Both the position numbers and the translations under genes were made by a program. From NCBI RefSeq assembly GCF_037482405.1, contig NZ_JBBHZZ010000001.1:620001-684000 (forward strand): a stretch of DNA of 64,000 nucleotides, in the 5' to 3' direction. How positions within the stretch are numbered: position 1 is the first letter of the stretch; every line of letters starts with the position of its first letter. The notes under the pieces were generated by a model. It had not been told where the DNA came from, did no database searches, and worked only from the letters and a program-made list of their open reading frames with translations. Positions 41,057-49,516 of the stretch are shown piece by piece. Source of the DNA: Pseudokineococcus marinus (GTDB lineage Bacteria > Actinomycetota > Actinomycetes > Actinomycetales > Quadrisphaeraceae).

Positions 41057-42787
41057 TCAGCGCCCGCTCGCGGGGGTGCTCTCCGCAGCGGTCGCCGAGG
41101 TCGGCCGCTCGGCCAGCTCCTGCGCCGCGGCGAGGTACGACAGGGCCCCGCTGGACCCCGGGTCGTAGGTCATCACGGTCTGCCCGTAGGACGGCGCCTC
41201 CGACACGCGGACGGAGCGGGGGACCGTCGTCCGCAGCACCGAGCGGGGGAAGTGCTCGCGCACCTCCTCGGCCACCTGGGCGGCCAGCCGCGTCCGCGCG
41301 TCGTACATCGTCAGGAGGATGGACGAGACGTGCAAGCCCGGGTTGAGGTGCCGCGTGATCATGTCGATGTTCTTGAGGAGCTGGCTCAGCCCTTCCAGGG
41401 CGTAGTACTCGCACTGGATCGGGATGAGCACCTCCTCGGCGCACACGAAGGCGTTGAGGGTGAGCAGGCCGAGGCTCGGCGGGCAGTCGACGAAGACGTA
41501 GTCGGGGCGGAGCTCCCCGCGCGCCTCGCAGCGCTCGAGGTAGCCGCGCACGGCGACCCGCAGCCGCGTCTCCCGGGCGACCATCGAGACGAGCTCGATC
41601 TCCGCGCCGGCCAGGTCGATCGTCGCGGGGGCGCACAGGAGGCCGGGGACGTCGGGGCACGGCTGCAGGACCTCCTCGAGCGGCACCTCCTCGACGAGCA
41701 CGTCGTAGAGGCCCGGCACCTCGGCGTGGTGCTCGACCCCCAGGGCCGTCGAGGCGTTGCCCTGCGGGTCGCTGTCGAGGACGACGACGCGGAGGCCCGC
41801 CTGCGCCAGGGCCGCGGCGAGGTTGACCGTCGTCGTCGTCTTGCCGACGCCGCCCTTCTGGTTGGCCACGGTGAGGACCCGCGTCCGCGGCGGCGGCGCG
41901 AGCGGACGCCCGGCCAGGGCGATCCTCCGCCGGGCGTCGTCGGCCACCTCCCGTGCAAGAGGGGTCGAGTCGTCCACCTCCGGAAGCGACCCGGCGACCT
42001 CGGCCCTCTGCGCGTCGTCCCCCCCGGCCACCACCGCGACGCCGCCGCCGGACGCGGCCGGCACCGAGGCCGAGGCCGATGCCCGGGAGGAGGCCCAGGA
42101 GGAGTCCCGAGAGGAGGCCGGGGAGGAAGCCCGGGAGGAGGCCGGGGAGGAAGCCCGGGAGGAGGCCCGAGCCGGGACGTCCGCGTCCTCCGGCGCTGCG
42201 GGCACGTCGGGGTCGTCGCCGGGGTCGTCGGACCGGTCGGCCATCTCGGTGACGTCGTGGGACTCGACGTGAGCGGCCGCAGGCTCGTCGGTGCTCGGCG
42301 CGACGAGGGGGGTGCCGGTCGCGTCGCCGGTGGGCCCCTGCGACACCGGCTCGGCCGGAGCGGGGTCGTCACGGACCGCGGGCGTGTCGACGTCGTCCTC
42401 CACGGGCGTCAGGGCGGGTGCGTGCGGTGCGGGCGACGGCGGACCCTGCGACGCGTCGACGGCTGGTCCGACCGCCGCGCCCGTCCCCGCCACGGCCTTG
42501 GTCTCGGGCCCCGACTCCAGCTCGAGCTCGACGACGGGTCCGTCGCCCAGGTCCTCCGACGGGACGGCGCCACCCGGGTCGGCCTCGCCCGTGGCCACCG
42601 CCTCGGCGCCGCGGGGGGCCTCCGCGTCGGACGCCGGACCCACGGGCGACTCCGGCACCTCGCGCCCGTGCGGCGGCGTCGGCACGGTCGCGACCTCGGT
42701 TCCACGTGGAACGGCCGGCCACCCGAGGGCTCCACCGACCTGCTCGACCTGCCGGCCGGGCCAGCCCGGTGCCGTCGTGATGCGCAC
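41057..42787 (-). CDS. parA: Chromosome partitioning ATPase ParA with long N-terminal extension
   Basis: The conserved P-loop ATPase begins near residue 305 (RTRVLTVANQKGGVGKTTT; deviant Walker A K316) and continues with VVVLDSDPQGNASTALG and VFVDCPPSLGLLTLNA, a full ParA core of about 270 residues. GTG 42785-42787 is chosen because AGGAGG lies about 9 bases upstream. The roughly 300-residue extension is acidic and disordered and has a Ser/Ala/Arg repeat (ASSRASSPASSRASSPASS) from a DNA tandem repeat at about 42083-42172. ParA in model bacteria is about 250-320 residues, so either the extension is a lineage feature or the real start is internal. A parS-type site falls in the first 30 codons (peptide AVPRGTEV). 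Confidence 0.9.
   Translation of the reverse strand: MRITTAPGWPGRQVEQVGGALGWPAVPRGTEVATVPTPPHGREVPESPVGPASDAEAPRGAEAVATGEADPGGAVPSEDLGDGPVVELELESGPETKAVAGTGAAVGPAVDASQGPPSPAPHAPALTPVEDDVDTPAVRDDPAPAEPVSQGPTGDATGTPLVAPSTDEPAAAHVESHDVTEMADRSDDPGDDPDVPAAPEDADVPARASSRASSPASSRASSPASSRDSSWASSRASASASVPAASGGGVAVVAGGDDAQRAEVAGSLPEVDDSTPLAREVADDARRRIALAGRPLAPPPRTRVLTVANQKGGVGKTTTTVNLAAALAQAGLRVVVLDSDPQGNASTALGVEHHAEVPGLYDVLVEEVPLEEVLQPCPDVPGLLCAPATIDLAGAEIELVSMVARETRLRVAVRGYLERCEARGELRPDYVFVDCPPSLGLLTLNAFVCAEEVLIPIQCEYYALEGLSQLLKNIDMITRHLNPGLHVSSILLTMYDARTRLAAQVAEEVREHFPRSVLRTTVPRSVRVSEAPSYGQTVMTYDPGSSGALSYLAAAQELAERPTSATAAESTPASGR
42699..42712. other. parS: parS-type centromere site 3, inside the 5' part of parA
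   Basis: GTTCCACGTGGAAC, identical to sites 1 and 2, in the N-terminal extension of ParA. The three sites are about 1.1 and 2.0 kb apart. Confidence 0.9.
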
Positions 42788-42847
42788 CCGCGCCCGCCTC
42801 CTTCTCTCGTCGACCGCCGGCAGCACCCCCGCGCCGACGTCCGAGGA

Positions 42848-43486
42848 TCAGCTGCGGCGGCGCGCCCGCGCGCTGCGGGCCCCGACCCTAGCTCGGACGA
42901 CGGTGGTGACCTCGTCCAGCAGGCCGTCGCCGCAGGTGAGCACCTCGGGCTCGAGGAGACCGGCGCGCCGCAGGGCCTCGCCGTGCGCGGCGACCTCGTC
43001 CGCCGCCGTGCCGCCCTTGACCGCCAGCAGCTGCCCTCCCGGCGCCACCAGGGGCGCGCACCAGCGCGCCAGGCGGTCGAGCGGGGCGACCGCGCGGGAG
43101 GTCACGACGTCCGCCTCCTCGTGGCCGGCCAGCTCCTCGGCCCGGGCCCGCACCACCCGCACGCGCAGGTCGGGACCGGGGACCGCGGCGTCGAGCACCT
43201 CGACGGCGTGCTCCAGCCAGCGCACGCGGCGCAGGGCGGAGTCGACGAGCACCAGCTCGAGGTCCGGTCGGGCCAGGGCGAGCACGAGCCCCGGCAGGCC
43301 GGCGCCGCTGCCGACGTCCAGCACCACCGCGCCCTCGGGCACCAGCTCGGCGACGACGGCGCAGTTGAGGACGTGGCGGCTCCAGAGCCGGGGCACCTCC
43401 CGGGGGCCGATGACGCCCCTGACGACGCCCTCGCCCGCCAGCTCGCGGACGAGCACCCGAGCCCCCTCGAGACCGGGGCCCAGCAC
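42848..43486 (-). CDS. rsmG: 16S rRNA (guanine-N7) methyltransferase RsmG (GidB)
   Basis: A 212-residue methyltransferase that modifies G527 of 16S rRNA; loss gives low-level streptomycin resistance in other bacteria. GTG 43484-43486 has a good GGAGGT upstream and is the first in-frame start. The 98 bases between it and the jag stop stay open in this frame (LTAPPPEDAAPEDLVDG) but lack a start codon. The family motif LIGPREVPRLWSRH-type sequence (VIGPREVPRLWSRHVLNC), SAM motif VVLDVGSGAGLPGL and TSRAVAPLDRLARW are all present. It lies between jag and parA, as in Rv3918c-Rv3920c. Confidence 0.95.
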   Translation of the reverse strand: MLGPGLEGARVLVRELAGEGVVRGVIGPREVPRLWSRHVLNCAVVAELVPEGAVVLDVGSGAGLPGLVLALARPDLELVLVDSALRRVRWLEHAVEVLDAAVPGPDLRVRVVRARAEELAGHEEADVVTSRAVAPLDRLARWCAPLVAPGGQLLAVKGGTAADEVAAHGEALRRAGLLEPEVLTCGDGLLDEVTTVVRARVGARSARARRRS

Positions 43487-43584
43487 CTGCGCCGCGACCT
43501 CCGGCTCGTCGGGCAGCTCACCGTCCCCCGAGGGGCGTCCGTCGACGAGGTCCTCGGGCGCCGCGTCCTCCGGCGGCGGGGCGG

Positions 43585-44160
43585 TCAGGACGCCGCCGTG
43601 ACGACGACGTGGCGGTCGGCGGCGACGCCCTCGGACTCCGAGCGAAGGCCGGCCTCCGCGACGGCGTCGTGGACGATCTTGCGCTCGTACGGGTTCATCG
43701 GCTCCAGGTGCACGGCCTCGCCGCCGGCGCGGGCCTGCTCGACCGCCTCGTTCGCCAGGCCGGTGAGGACGACGCGCCGCTGGGCGCGGTAGCCGGCGAC
43801 GTCGAGCACGAGGCGGCTCCGCTCGCCCGTGCGGGCCTGGACGGCCAGGCGCGTCAGCTCCTGCAGGGCCTCGAGCACGCGGCCGTCGTCCCCGACGAGG
43901 CGGCGCAGGGAGCCCGGGGCGGCGTCGTCCTCGAGCACCGAGACCGACGCGCGACCGTCCTCGACGTCGATGTCGAGGTCGCCGTCGAGGTCGGCGATGT
44001 CGAGCAGCTCCTCGAGGTAGTCGGCGGCGACGTCGCCCTCCTCCTCGAGGCGCGCGCGGCGCGTGGGCGCCTCCTCGCCGGTGCCGGTGCGGGTGCCCTC
44101 GCCCGTCTCCGCTGCCGGCGCGTCCACCGCGGCGCCGTCCGTCGAGCCCTCAGTCGTCAT
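43585..44160 (-). CDS. jag: Jag/KhpB-type RNA-binding protein (KH and R3H domains)
   Basis: A 191-residue protein. The ATG at 44158-44160 follows GGAGGAGG. An acidic disordered start (about 1-38) precedes a Jag-N-like helix (AADYLEELLDIADLDGD), a KH domain (SVLEDDAAPGSLRRLVGDDGRVLEALQ) and an R3H domain with the signature NPYERKIVHDAVAE. KhpB-type proteins bind RNA and affect cell division and elongation. It is immediately upstream of rsmG and downstream of yidC (237 bp spacer), as in Rv3920c. Its C-terminal GVAADRHVVVTAAS is the usual family ending. Confidence 0.92.
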   Translation of the reverse strand: MTTEGSTDGAAVDAPAAETGEGTRTGTGEEAPTRRARLEEEGDVAADYLEELLDIADLDGDLDIDVEDGRASVSVLEDDAAPGSLRRLVGDDGRVLEALQELTRLAVQARTGERSRLVLDVAGYRAQRRVVLTGLANEAVEQARAGGEAVHLEPMNPYERKIVHDAVAEAGLRSESEGVAADRHVVVTAAS

Positions 44161-44397
44161 GCTGCCTCCTCCACCGCGCGGCGGTCGCCGCAGTCGTCGG
44201 GGGACCGTCGTGGGTCCTGCCCCGGTTGGTCGTGCCCCGGTCGGTCGTGCGTCGGCGCCCCGGCCCCCGCCTCGCGGCCCACGGTCCCGTGGGCCCTCAC
44301 GGGTCACCCGTCGGGGGCCGTCCCGTGGACCACCCCCGGGCGCCTGCGCCGTCGGGGGGCGGCCCGGGGCGGTCGCGGCCGGGCCCGGGCGCGGGCG

Positions 44398-45645
44398 TCA
44401 GCTCCCGCGCGAGGGGCGCTTCGCCGCCGGCCGCGAGCCCTGCCGGCTCCGCTGCCCGCCCCGGTTGGCGCTGCCCGTCGGGCGACGGCGCCCCGGCGCG
44501 TGCGCCGCGCTCGTGCCGTTCGCCCCTCCCGCGGCTGCGGCGCCGTCCCGGTCCGCTGCGCGGGGGGCGTCCGGTCGCGAGGCGTCGCCGTCGGCGTCGC
44601 CCGACCCGTCACCGCTCCTCTCGCCACCGCTCTTCTCCCCAGCGCCCGTGCCACCACCGGTCGCGCCGCCACCGGTCCTCTCGCCCGCGGCCGGCTCGCC
44701 GGGGCGCCGCTGGCGGTCCTTGCGCCGGGGCTGCACGCGCTGCCCGCGGGGGGCGTCACCGGCCGCGGCCGGCCCGGTGGCGGTGCCCTTGGTCAGGTCC
44801 TCCACGGTGGTGCCCTGCTTGCGCGCCTTCCGCTCGAGGAGCTTCGCCTCCGCGGCCGAGCCCGGGGCGGGCATGTTGCGGATGACGTAGAACTGCTGGG
44901 CCATCGACCACACGTTCGTCGTGAGCCAGTACAGGAGCACGCCGATGGGGAAGTTGACGCCCGTGACGGCGAAGACCAGCGGCAGGACGTACATGATGAT
45001 CTTCTGCTGCTGCGCCATGGGGTTGTCGGCCATGGACGCCGGCATGTTCTTCGTCATCAGCTGGCGCTGGGTCGTGAAGGTCGTCACCGACATCAGCACG
45101 ATGAGCAGGACGGTCACGAGCTTGGTGACGAGGTCGTCGCTGCCGAGGAAGGTCGACGACAGGGGCGCGCCCAGCAGGCTGGAGGCCTCCGCCTGCGCCG
45201 CCACGTCCTGCGTCATGCGGCCGATGGGGTCGCGGTCGCCCGCGGCGATGGCGCTGAGGCCGTTGAGCACCTGGAACAGCGCGAAGAAGATCGGCATCTG
45301 CAGCAGGATCGGCAGGCAGGACGCGAAGGGGTTCGTGCCGGCCTTCTTGTAGGCCGCCATCGTCTCCTCGGTCATCTTCTGCCGGGAGGCGGGGTCGGTC
45401 TTCCCCTTGTACTTCTGCTGGATCTTGCGGACCTCGGGCGCGACGATCTGCATGCCGCGGGAGGCCTTGATCTGCTTGACGAACAGCGGGATCAGGACCA
45501 CGCGGATGACGACGACGAGGGCCACGATCGAGAGCGCCCACGTCCAGCCGGACGTGGGGTCCATGCCGGCCGAGGTGAGCAGGTCGTGCGCCGTCACCAT
45601 GATCCAGGCGACGACGTACTCGATGGGGCGGAGGATCTCGAGCAT
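44398..45645 (-). CDS. yidC: Membrane protein insertase YidC
   Basis: A 415-residue Oxa1-family insertase that places proteins in the membrane alone or with SecYEG. The ATG at 45643-45645 gives MLEILRPIEYVVAWIMVTAH. Five core helices are visible, with the ASCLPILLQMPIFFALFQVL helix and the SMTDLS-like region ending YWLTTNVWSMAQQFYVI. The conserved positively charged groove residue lies in the second-helix segment VVLIPLFVKQIKASRGM. The last 130 residues are disordered, with Arg/Lys-rich (RGQRVQPRRKDRQRR) and Gly/Asp blocks, longer than usual, and may contact the ribosome. It follows yidD in the rpmH-rnpA-yidD-yidC-jag order. Confidence 0.95.
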   Translation of the reverse strand: MLEILRPIEYVVAWIMVTAHDLLTSAGMDPTSGWTWALSIVALVVVIRVVLIPLFVKQIKASRGMQIVAPEVRKIQQKYKGKTDPASRQKMTEETMAAYKKAGTNPFASCLPILLQMPIFFALFQVLNGLSAIAAGDRDPIGRMTQDVAAQAEASSLLGAPLSSTFLGSDDLVTKLVTVLLIVLMSVTTFTTQRQLMTKNMPASMADNPMAQQQKIIMYVLPLVFAVTGVNFPIGVLLYWLTTNVWSMAQQFYVIRNMPAPGSAAEAKLLERKARKQGTTVEDLTKGTATGPAAAGDAPRGQRVQPRRKDRQRRPGEPAAGERTGGGATGGGTGAGEKSGGERSGDGSGDADGDASRPDAPRAADRDGAAAAGGANGTSAAHAPGRRRPTGSANRGGQRSRQGSRPAAKRPSRGS

Positions 45646-45717
45646 GGGCTCCTGCCGTGGTGGGCGTGGGTGGTGCCGGTCCGTCGTGCGCTCCGGCGGG
45701 GGGCGCCGGCGGGTCTC

Positions 45718-46074
45718 TCAGGCGGGGGGCGCCCCGCCCGGCGGGGCCTCGGCGCGGCCGCCCACCGGTGGGACGTGGTCGACCCCTCCGGGGTTCCAGG
45801 GGTGGCACCGCAGGAGGCGCCGAGCGGCGAGCCACCCCCCGCGCGCCGCGCCGTGGCGGTCCAGCGCCTGGACGGCGTAGGACGAGCAGGACGGGTAGAA
45901 GCGGCAGACCGGCGGGTACCAGGGCGAGACCACCAGCTGCCACGCCCGCACGAGGAGCACGAGGACGCGGCGCGGCCACGTGCGCGGGTCCGCCGCCCCG
46001 CCGGCGGCGCCGCCGCGGGGTGCGGAGGAGCCGCTGGTCCCGGCCCGGGCGCCGTGCGTGGCGGGGGCGCTCAC
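45718..46074 (-). CDS. yidD: Membrane protein insertion efficiency factor YidD
   Basis: A 118-residue small membrane-associated protein. GTG 46072-46074 overlaps the rnpA stop as GTGA. The DUF37 motif is complete: RAWQLVVSPWYPPVCRFYPSCSSYAVQAL with three cysteines, then RLLRCHPWNPGGVDHVPP. It has an N-terminal extension of about 25 Ala/Gly residues and a Pro/Ala tail. It works with YidC, whose gene is 72 bases downstream. Confidence 0.95.
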   Translation of the reverse strand: MSAPATHGARAGTSGSSAPRGGAAGGAADPRTWPRRVLVLLVRAWQLVVSPWYPPVCRFYPSCSSYAVQALDRHGAARGGWLAARRLLRCHPWNPGGVDHVPPVGGRAEAPPGGAPPA

Positions 46075-46505
46075 GCGCCCACGCCCGCGGGCCGACCAGC
46101 ACCCGACCGGGCGCCACCAGGACGACCCGCACCGGACCGGCCGCCACGACGCGCGCGGCGGAGGGCGGCGTCGAGGTCGAGCGCCAGGTCGGCGGAGGTG
46201 GCCTCCGCCGAGGGCGGCAGCGCCCTCACGACCAGCTCGGTCCCGGCGGGCAGGTCCTCGAGGCGGTCGGCCACGAGGTGCCGCAGGCGACGGCGCACGC
46301 GGTTGCGGACGACGGCGCCGCCGACCGCCCGCGAGACGACGAACCCCGCCGCCGCGGGGCGCGGGGGCGGGGCGGTGCCGTCCGCCGCCGCCCCGGAGGG
46401 CGTCAGGACGTGGACGACGAGGGTCGGGCGGCCGGCCCGGGCGCCGCCGCGCACCGCGCGCCCGAAGGCGTCCGCGGTGCGCACACGACGACCGGCCGGC
46501 AGCAC
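46071..46505 (-). CDS. rnpA: Ribonuclease P protein component
   Basis: A 144-residue protein subunit of RNase P, which with M1 RNA trims tRNA 5' ends. GTG 46503-46505 is 7 bases after the rpmH stop. The central motif RNRVRRRLRHLVADRL (RNR) and GFVVSRAVGGAVVRN identify it. The C-terminal 25 residues are a Gly/Arg/Ala tail. The N-terminal LPAGRRVRTADAFGRAVRGG is conserved. Confidence 0.95.
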   Translation of the reverse strand: MLPAGRRVRTADAFGRAVRGGARAGRPTLVVHVLTPSGAAADGTAPPPRPAAAGFVVSRAVGGAVVRNRVRRRLRHLVADRLEDLPAGTELVVRALPPSAEATSADLALDLDAALRRARRGGRSGAGRPGGARSGAGRPAGVGA

Positions 46506-46512
46506 GGCCGGC

Positions 46513-46650
46513 TCAGGCGGAGAGCTCGCCGCGGCCCTTGCGGCGGCGGGCGGCGAGGATGGCGCGACCGGCGCGGGTGCGCATGCGCAGGCGGAAGCCG
46601 TGGGTCTTGGAACGACGGCGGTTGTTCGGCTGGAAGGTGCGCTTGCTCAC
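46513..46650 (-). CDS. rpmH: 50S ribosomal protein L34
   Basis: A 45-residue basic ribosomal protein; its length and sequence (SKRTFQPNNRRRSKTHGFR, then RMRTRAGRAILAARR) are those of L34. GTG 46648-46650 is the start. It is the first gene of the leftward cluster and faces dnaA across the origin spacer, the classical rpmH-dnaA arrangement. Confidence 0.98.
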   Translation of the reverse strand: MSKRTFQPNNRRRSKTHGFRLRMRTRAGRAILAARRRKGRGELSA

Positions 46651-47226
46651 GTCTGCTCCACGGGGTCTGGCGCGCTGCCGGCCAGCGCACGGAGGTCTCT
46701 GGTCAGCGCTCCGGCGCTCCCGCGCGCCACCCCGGTGGGGCGACGGCGTCACTGGTGGGCCGGGCTCAGACCGCAGCACGGTACGGGCGCGCCGAGCCCC
46801 CGGTCAAACCACCGGCGCGCTGCGGGGTGACCACCGCCCCCGGCACCCGCGGGCGACCCCGTCCTGAGGGAGCGCCCGAGGTCCTCCCGACCTCCTGCGC
46901 GACGAGGCTCCCGATCGTCCCCCTCGTGGGGGTAGGGTCCGCGGACCGACACGCCGCCGGTCCGTCGAGGGCCCGGCCGGTCGTGCCGGATCCACCCTGG
47001 CGACCGCCGGTCGCACCGGGGCCGGAGGCGGGGGCCGACCCGGGGGTGCGTGGCCCCGACCGGGTCCCGATGTGCTACCCACAGGTGTGGACAACTCTGT
47101 GGACCGCGCGGCCCGGCTCGGGCGCGCCCTCGTCGCGGGGCAGCACGGCCCCCGACCGGGGGCGCTGGCCGCCCCGAGCGGGGCGGGACGCACGAGCGGC
47201 GCGGGCGCCGGACGGGGAGGGCGCGC
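46651..47226. other. rpmH-dnaA divergent spacer with DnaA-box-like sites
   Basis: No gene is seen in these 576 bases. Near dnaA, TACCCACAG (47076-47084), TGTGGACAA (47086-47094, the exact complement of TTGTCCACA) and TGTGGACCG (47098-47106) form a small box cluster. They fit DnaA autoregulation or an origin part. TAGGGT at 46933-46938 is a possible dnaA -10 element; the same hexamer lies upstream of dnaN. Confidence 0.6.
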
Positions 47227-48711
47227 GTGAGCACCGACGGCGGCGAGCAGCCCGACCTGCCCCTGGCCTGGTCGCGGGCGATGCAGCGCTTCCGCGGCGA
47301 CGAGCGCATCACCGCCTCGAACCTGGGCTTCCTGCGCCACACGCGGCCCCTCGGCCTGCTCGACGGGACGCTGCTGCTCGTCGTGCGCGACGACCTGACG
47401 AAGAGCGTCCTCGAGCAACGGGTCCGCGACGTCGTCGTCGGCGTCCTCGGCGAGGAGCTGGGGCGCCCGGTCCGGCTGGCCATCACGGTCGACCCCTCCC
47501 TCGACGTCGACGCCCTCGAGGGCCCGGCCGACGGCGGCGCCGACGCCGGGCTCGACGGCGCGGGCGCCACGGACGAGGACGAGGGACCCGCCGCGGCGGG
47601 AGGGCTCGAGCGGACGGTCGACGAGCTGCCGCCGCCCGTGGGGGTGCGCCCGCGCGACCCGGGCCGTCCGAGCGAGCCCACGCGGCTCAACCCCAAGTAC
47701 ACGTTCGACAGCTTCGTCATCGGCGCGTCCAACCGCTTCGCGCACGCAGCGGCGGTGGCCGTGGCCGAGGCGCCGGCGAAGGCCTACAACCCGCTCTTCG
47801 TCTACGGGGAGTCGGGGCTCGGCAAGACCCACCTGCTGCACGCCATCGGCGACTACGCCGCCAAGCTCTACCAGGGCGTGCGCGTGCGCTACGTGAACTC
47901 CGAGGAGTTCACCAACGACTTCATCAACTCGATCCGCGACGACAAGGCGTCGGCCTTCCAGCGCCGGTACCGCGACGTCGACGTCCTGCTCATCGACGAC
48001 ATCCAGTTCCTGTCGAACAAGGTGCAGACGCAGGAGGAGTTCTTCCACACCTTCAACACGCTGCACAACGCGGACAAGCAGGTCGTCGTCACGAGCGACC
48101 TGCCGCCCAAGCAGCTGTCGGGCTTCGAGGAGCGCATGCGCTCGCGCTTCGAGTGGGGGCTCATCACCGACGTCCAGCCGCCCGACCTCGAGACGCGCAT
48201 CGCCATCCTGCGCAAGAAGGCCGCGGGCGACGAGCTGCAGGCGCCGGACGACGTCCTCGAGTTCATCGCGAGCAAGATCTCGACGAACATCCGCGAGCTC
48301 GAGGGCGCCCTCATCCGCGTGACGGCCTTCGCCAACCTCAACCGCCAGGGCGTGGACCTGCCGCTCGCCGAGGTGGTGCTCAAGGACCTGCTGACCGACA
48401 CGGGCACCGGCGTCGTCACCGTCGCGACGATCATGGCGCAGGCCTCCGACTACTTCGGCGTCACGATGGAGGACCTTGCCGGCGCCTCGCGCTCGCGCAC
48501 CCTCGTGACGGCCCGCCAGACGGCCATGTACCTGTGCCGAGAGCTCACCGACCTCTCCCTGCCCAAGATCGGCCAGGCCTTCGGCGGGCGCGACCACACC
48601 ACGGTCATGCACGCCAACCGCAAGATCCGCGAGCAGATGGCCGAGCGCCGCTCGACCTTCAACCAGGTCACCGAGCTCACCAACCGGATCAAGCAGCAGC
48701 ACCGCTCCTGA
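47227..48711 (+). CDS. dnaA: Chromosomal replication initiator DnaA
   Basis: A 494-residue AAA+ initiator that melts oriC and loads DnaB. GTG 47227 follows GGGAGGG. Domain I is about 1-90, domain II is a disordered Gly/Asp linker (about 95-145), and domain III starts at LNPKYTFDSFVIGASNRF. Walker A is GESGLGKTH (K200), Walker B is VDVLLIDDIQFL, and the box VII arginine segment is in FEERMRSRFEWGL. Domain IV ends with the DNA-binding signature GRDHTTVMHANRKI. The linker is shorter than in Streptomyces. It reads rightwards into the oriC-type spacer. Confidence 0.98.
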   Translation: MSTDGGEQPDLPLAWSRAMQRFRGDERITASNLGFLRHTRPLGLLDGTLLLVVRDDLTKSVLEQRVRDVVVGVLGEELGRPVRLAITVDPSLDVDALEGPADGGADAGLDGAGATDEDEGPAAAGGLERTVDELPPPVGVRPRDPGRPSEPTRLNPKYTFDSFVIGASNRFAHAAAVAVAEAPAKAYNPLFVYGESGLGKTHLLHAIGDYAAKLYQGVRVRYVNSEEFTNDFINSIRDDKASAFQRRYRDVDVLLIDDIQFLSNKVQTQEEFFHTFNTLHNADKQVVVTSDLPPKQLSGFEERMRSRFEWGLITDVQPPDLETRIAILRKKAAGDELQAPDDVLEFIASKISTNIRELEGALIRVTAFANLNRQGVDLPLAEVVLKDLLTDTGTGVVTVATIMAQASDYFGVTMEDLAGASRSRTLVTARQTAMYLCRELTDLSLPKIGQAFGGRDHTTVMHANRKIREQMAERRSTFNQVTELTNRIKQQHRS

Positions 48712-49516
48712 CCCCCCGGGCGGCAGCCCACCACGCCGCGGCGGTGACCCGTCTGTCCGGGTGGGGCTGCGCGCGCCGGGGCGCGACGCGTGGTGGTGAC
48801 GTCCGCGCAGGTGGGGGCGGGTGGCGTGCGGGGCACGTCAGGCGAGCGCCCGTGCTGGGCGCCAGCCCCAGCGCGGGGGCGTAGCCAGTGCCCCGCACGG
48901 CGCCCGCCCCCACCCACCCGGCCACGACGGACGCTGCCCAGCCACGGGCCACGCGAGAGCGAGCACGCGGGACACCGGGCAGGACGCCGGGCACGACGAC
49001 GCCAGGGCCCCGGCAAGCGCCTCCCCACAGGTGTGCACAACCCTGTGGACATCTGTGGAGATCCCCCCGTGCCCGTCCACACTCCCGTGGACGGAGGGCC
49101 GGGGCCGCACGGGCGTGCACACCCCCGGGCCGACCCGGCGGACGGGCGCCCCCACGGCGTCCCGAGGGCGACACGCGACGTGACCTGCGGCGCCACCCCG
49201 TCCTCCACACCGTCCACAGCACCGATGACGAGGACGAGCCTCCCCGGTGAAGAGGAGGTCCGCGCACAGCTGGTGGAGGGCAGGTCTGGGGACGAGCGCC
49301 TCGAGGCCGAGCAGAGCACGAGGTCGCGGGGAGGTCGTCGAGCCCGGGAGCGGGGAGCTGCTGCTGGTGCGGCCCAGGAGGGACGGTGGAGCGGGCCCTC
49401 GCCACGGGCCGCGTCTGCCGTAGGGTCGGCGACCGCGCCCGCGCGTCCGCCGGGCCGCACCAGCGGACGCACCCCTGCAGCGAGCAGCGCGGGGGCGCCG
49501 GGAGGGGTCGGTCGCC
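48712..49516. other. oriC: dnaA-dnaN spacer, probable oriC
   Basis: An 805-base gene-free spacer where actinobacterial oriC is found. DnaA-box-like 9-mers are: TGTGCACAA (49032), TGTGGACAT (49044), TGTGGAGAT (49054), CCGTCCACA (49073 and 49210) and TCCTCCACA (49201). Only one is close to the standard TTGTCCACA, so boxes here seem to tolerate a CG start. No clear AT-rich unwinding element is seen. TAGGGT (49421-49426) is a candidate dnaN -10 element. The left part holds a structured repeat (48825-48899). Confidence 0.65.
48825..48899 (-). repeat. Structured intergenic repeat, copy 1 (dnaA-dnaN spacer)
   Basis: Read on the reverse strand, its core starts GGCACTGGCTACGC and ends CTCGCCTGACGTGCCC, 56 of 62 aligned positions matching copy 2 in the gyrB-gyrA spacer. 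Outer arms (CGTGCGGGGCAC with GTGCCCCGCACG) form a perfect 12-bp stem; an inner GCTGGG/CCCAGC stem lies within. The outer arm sequences differ from those of copy 2, but pairing is kept. Confidence 0.85.
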
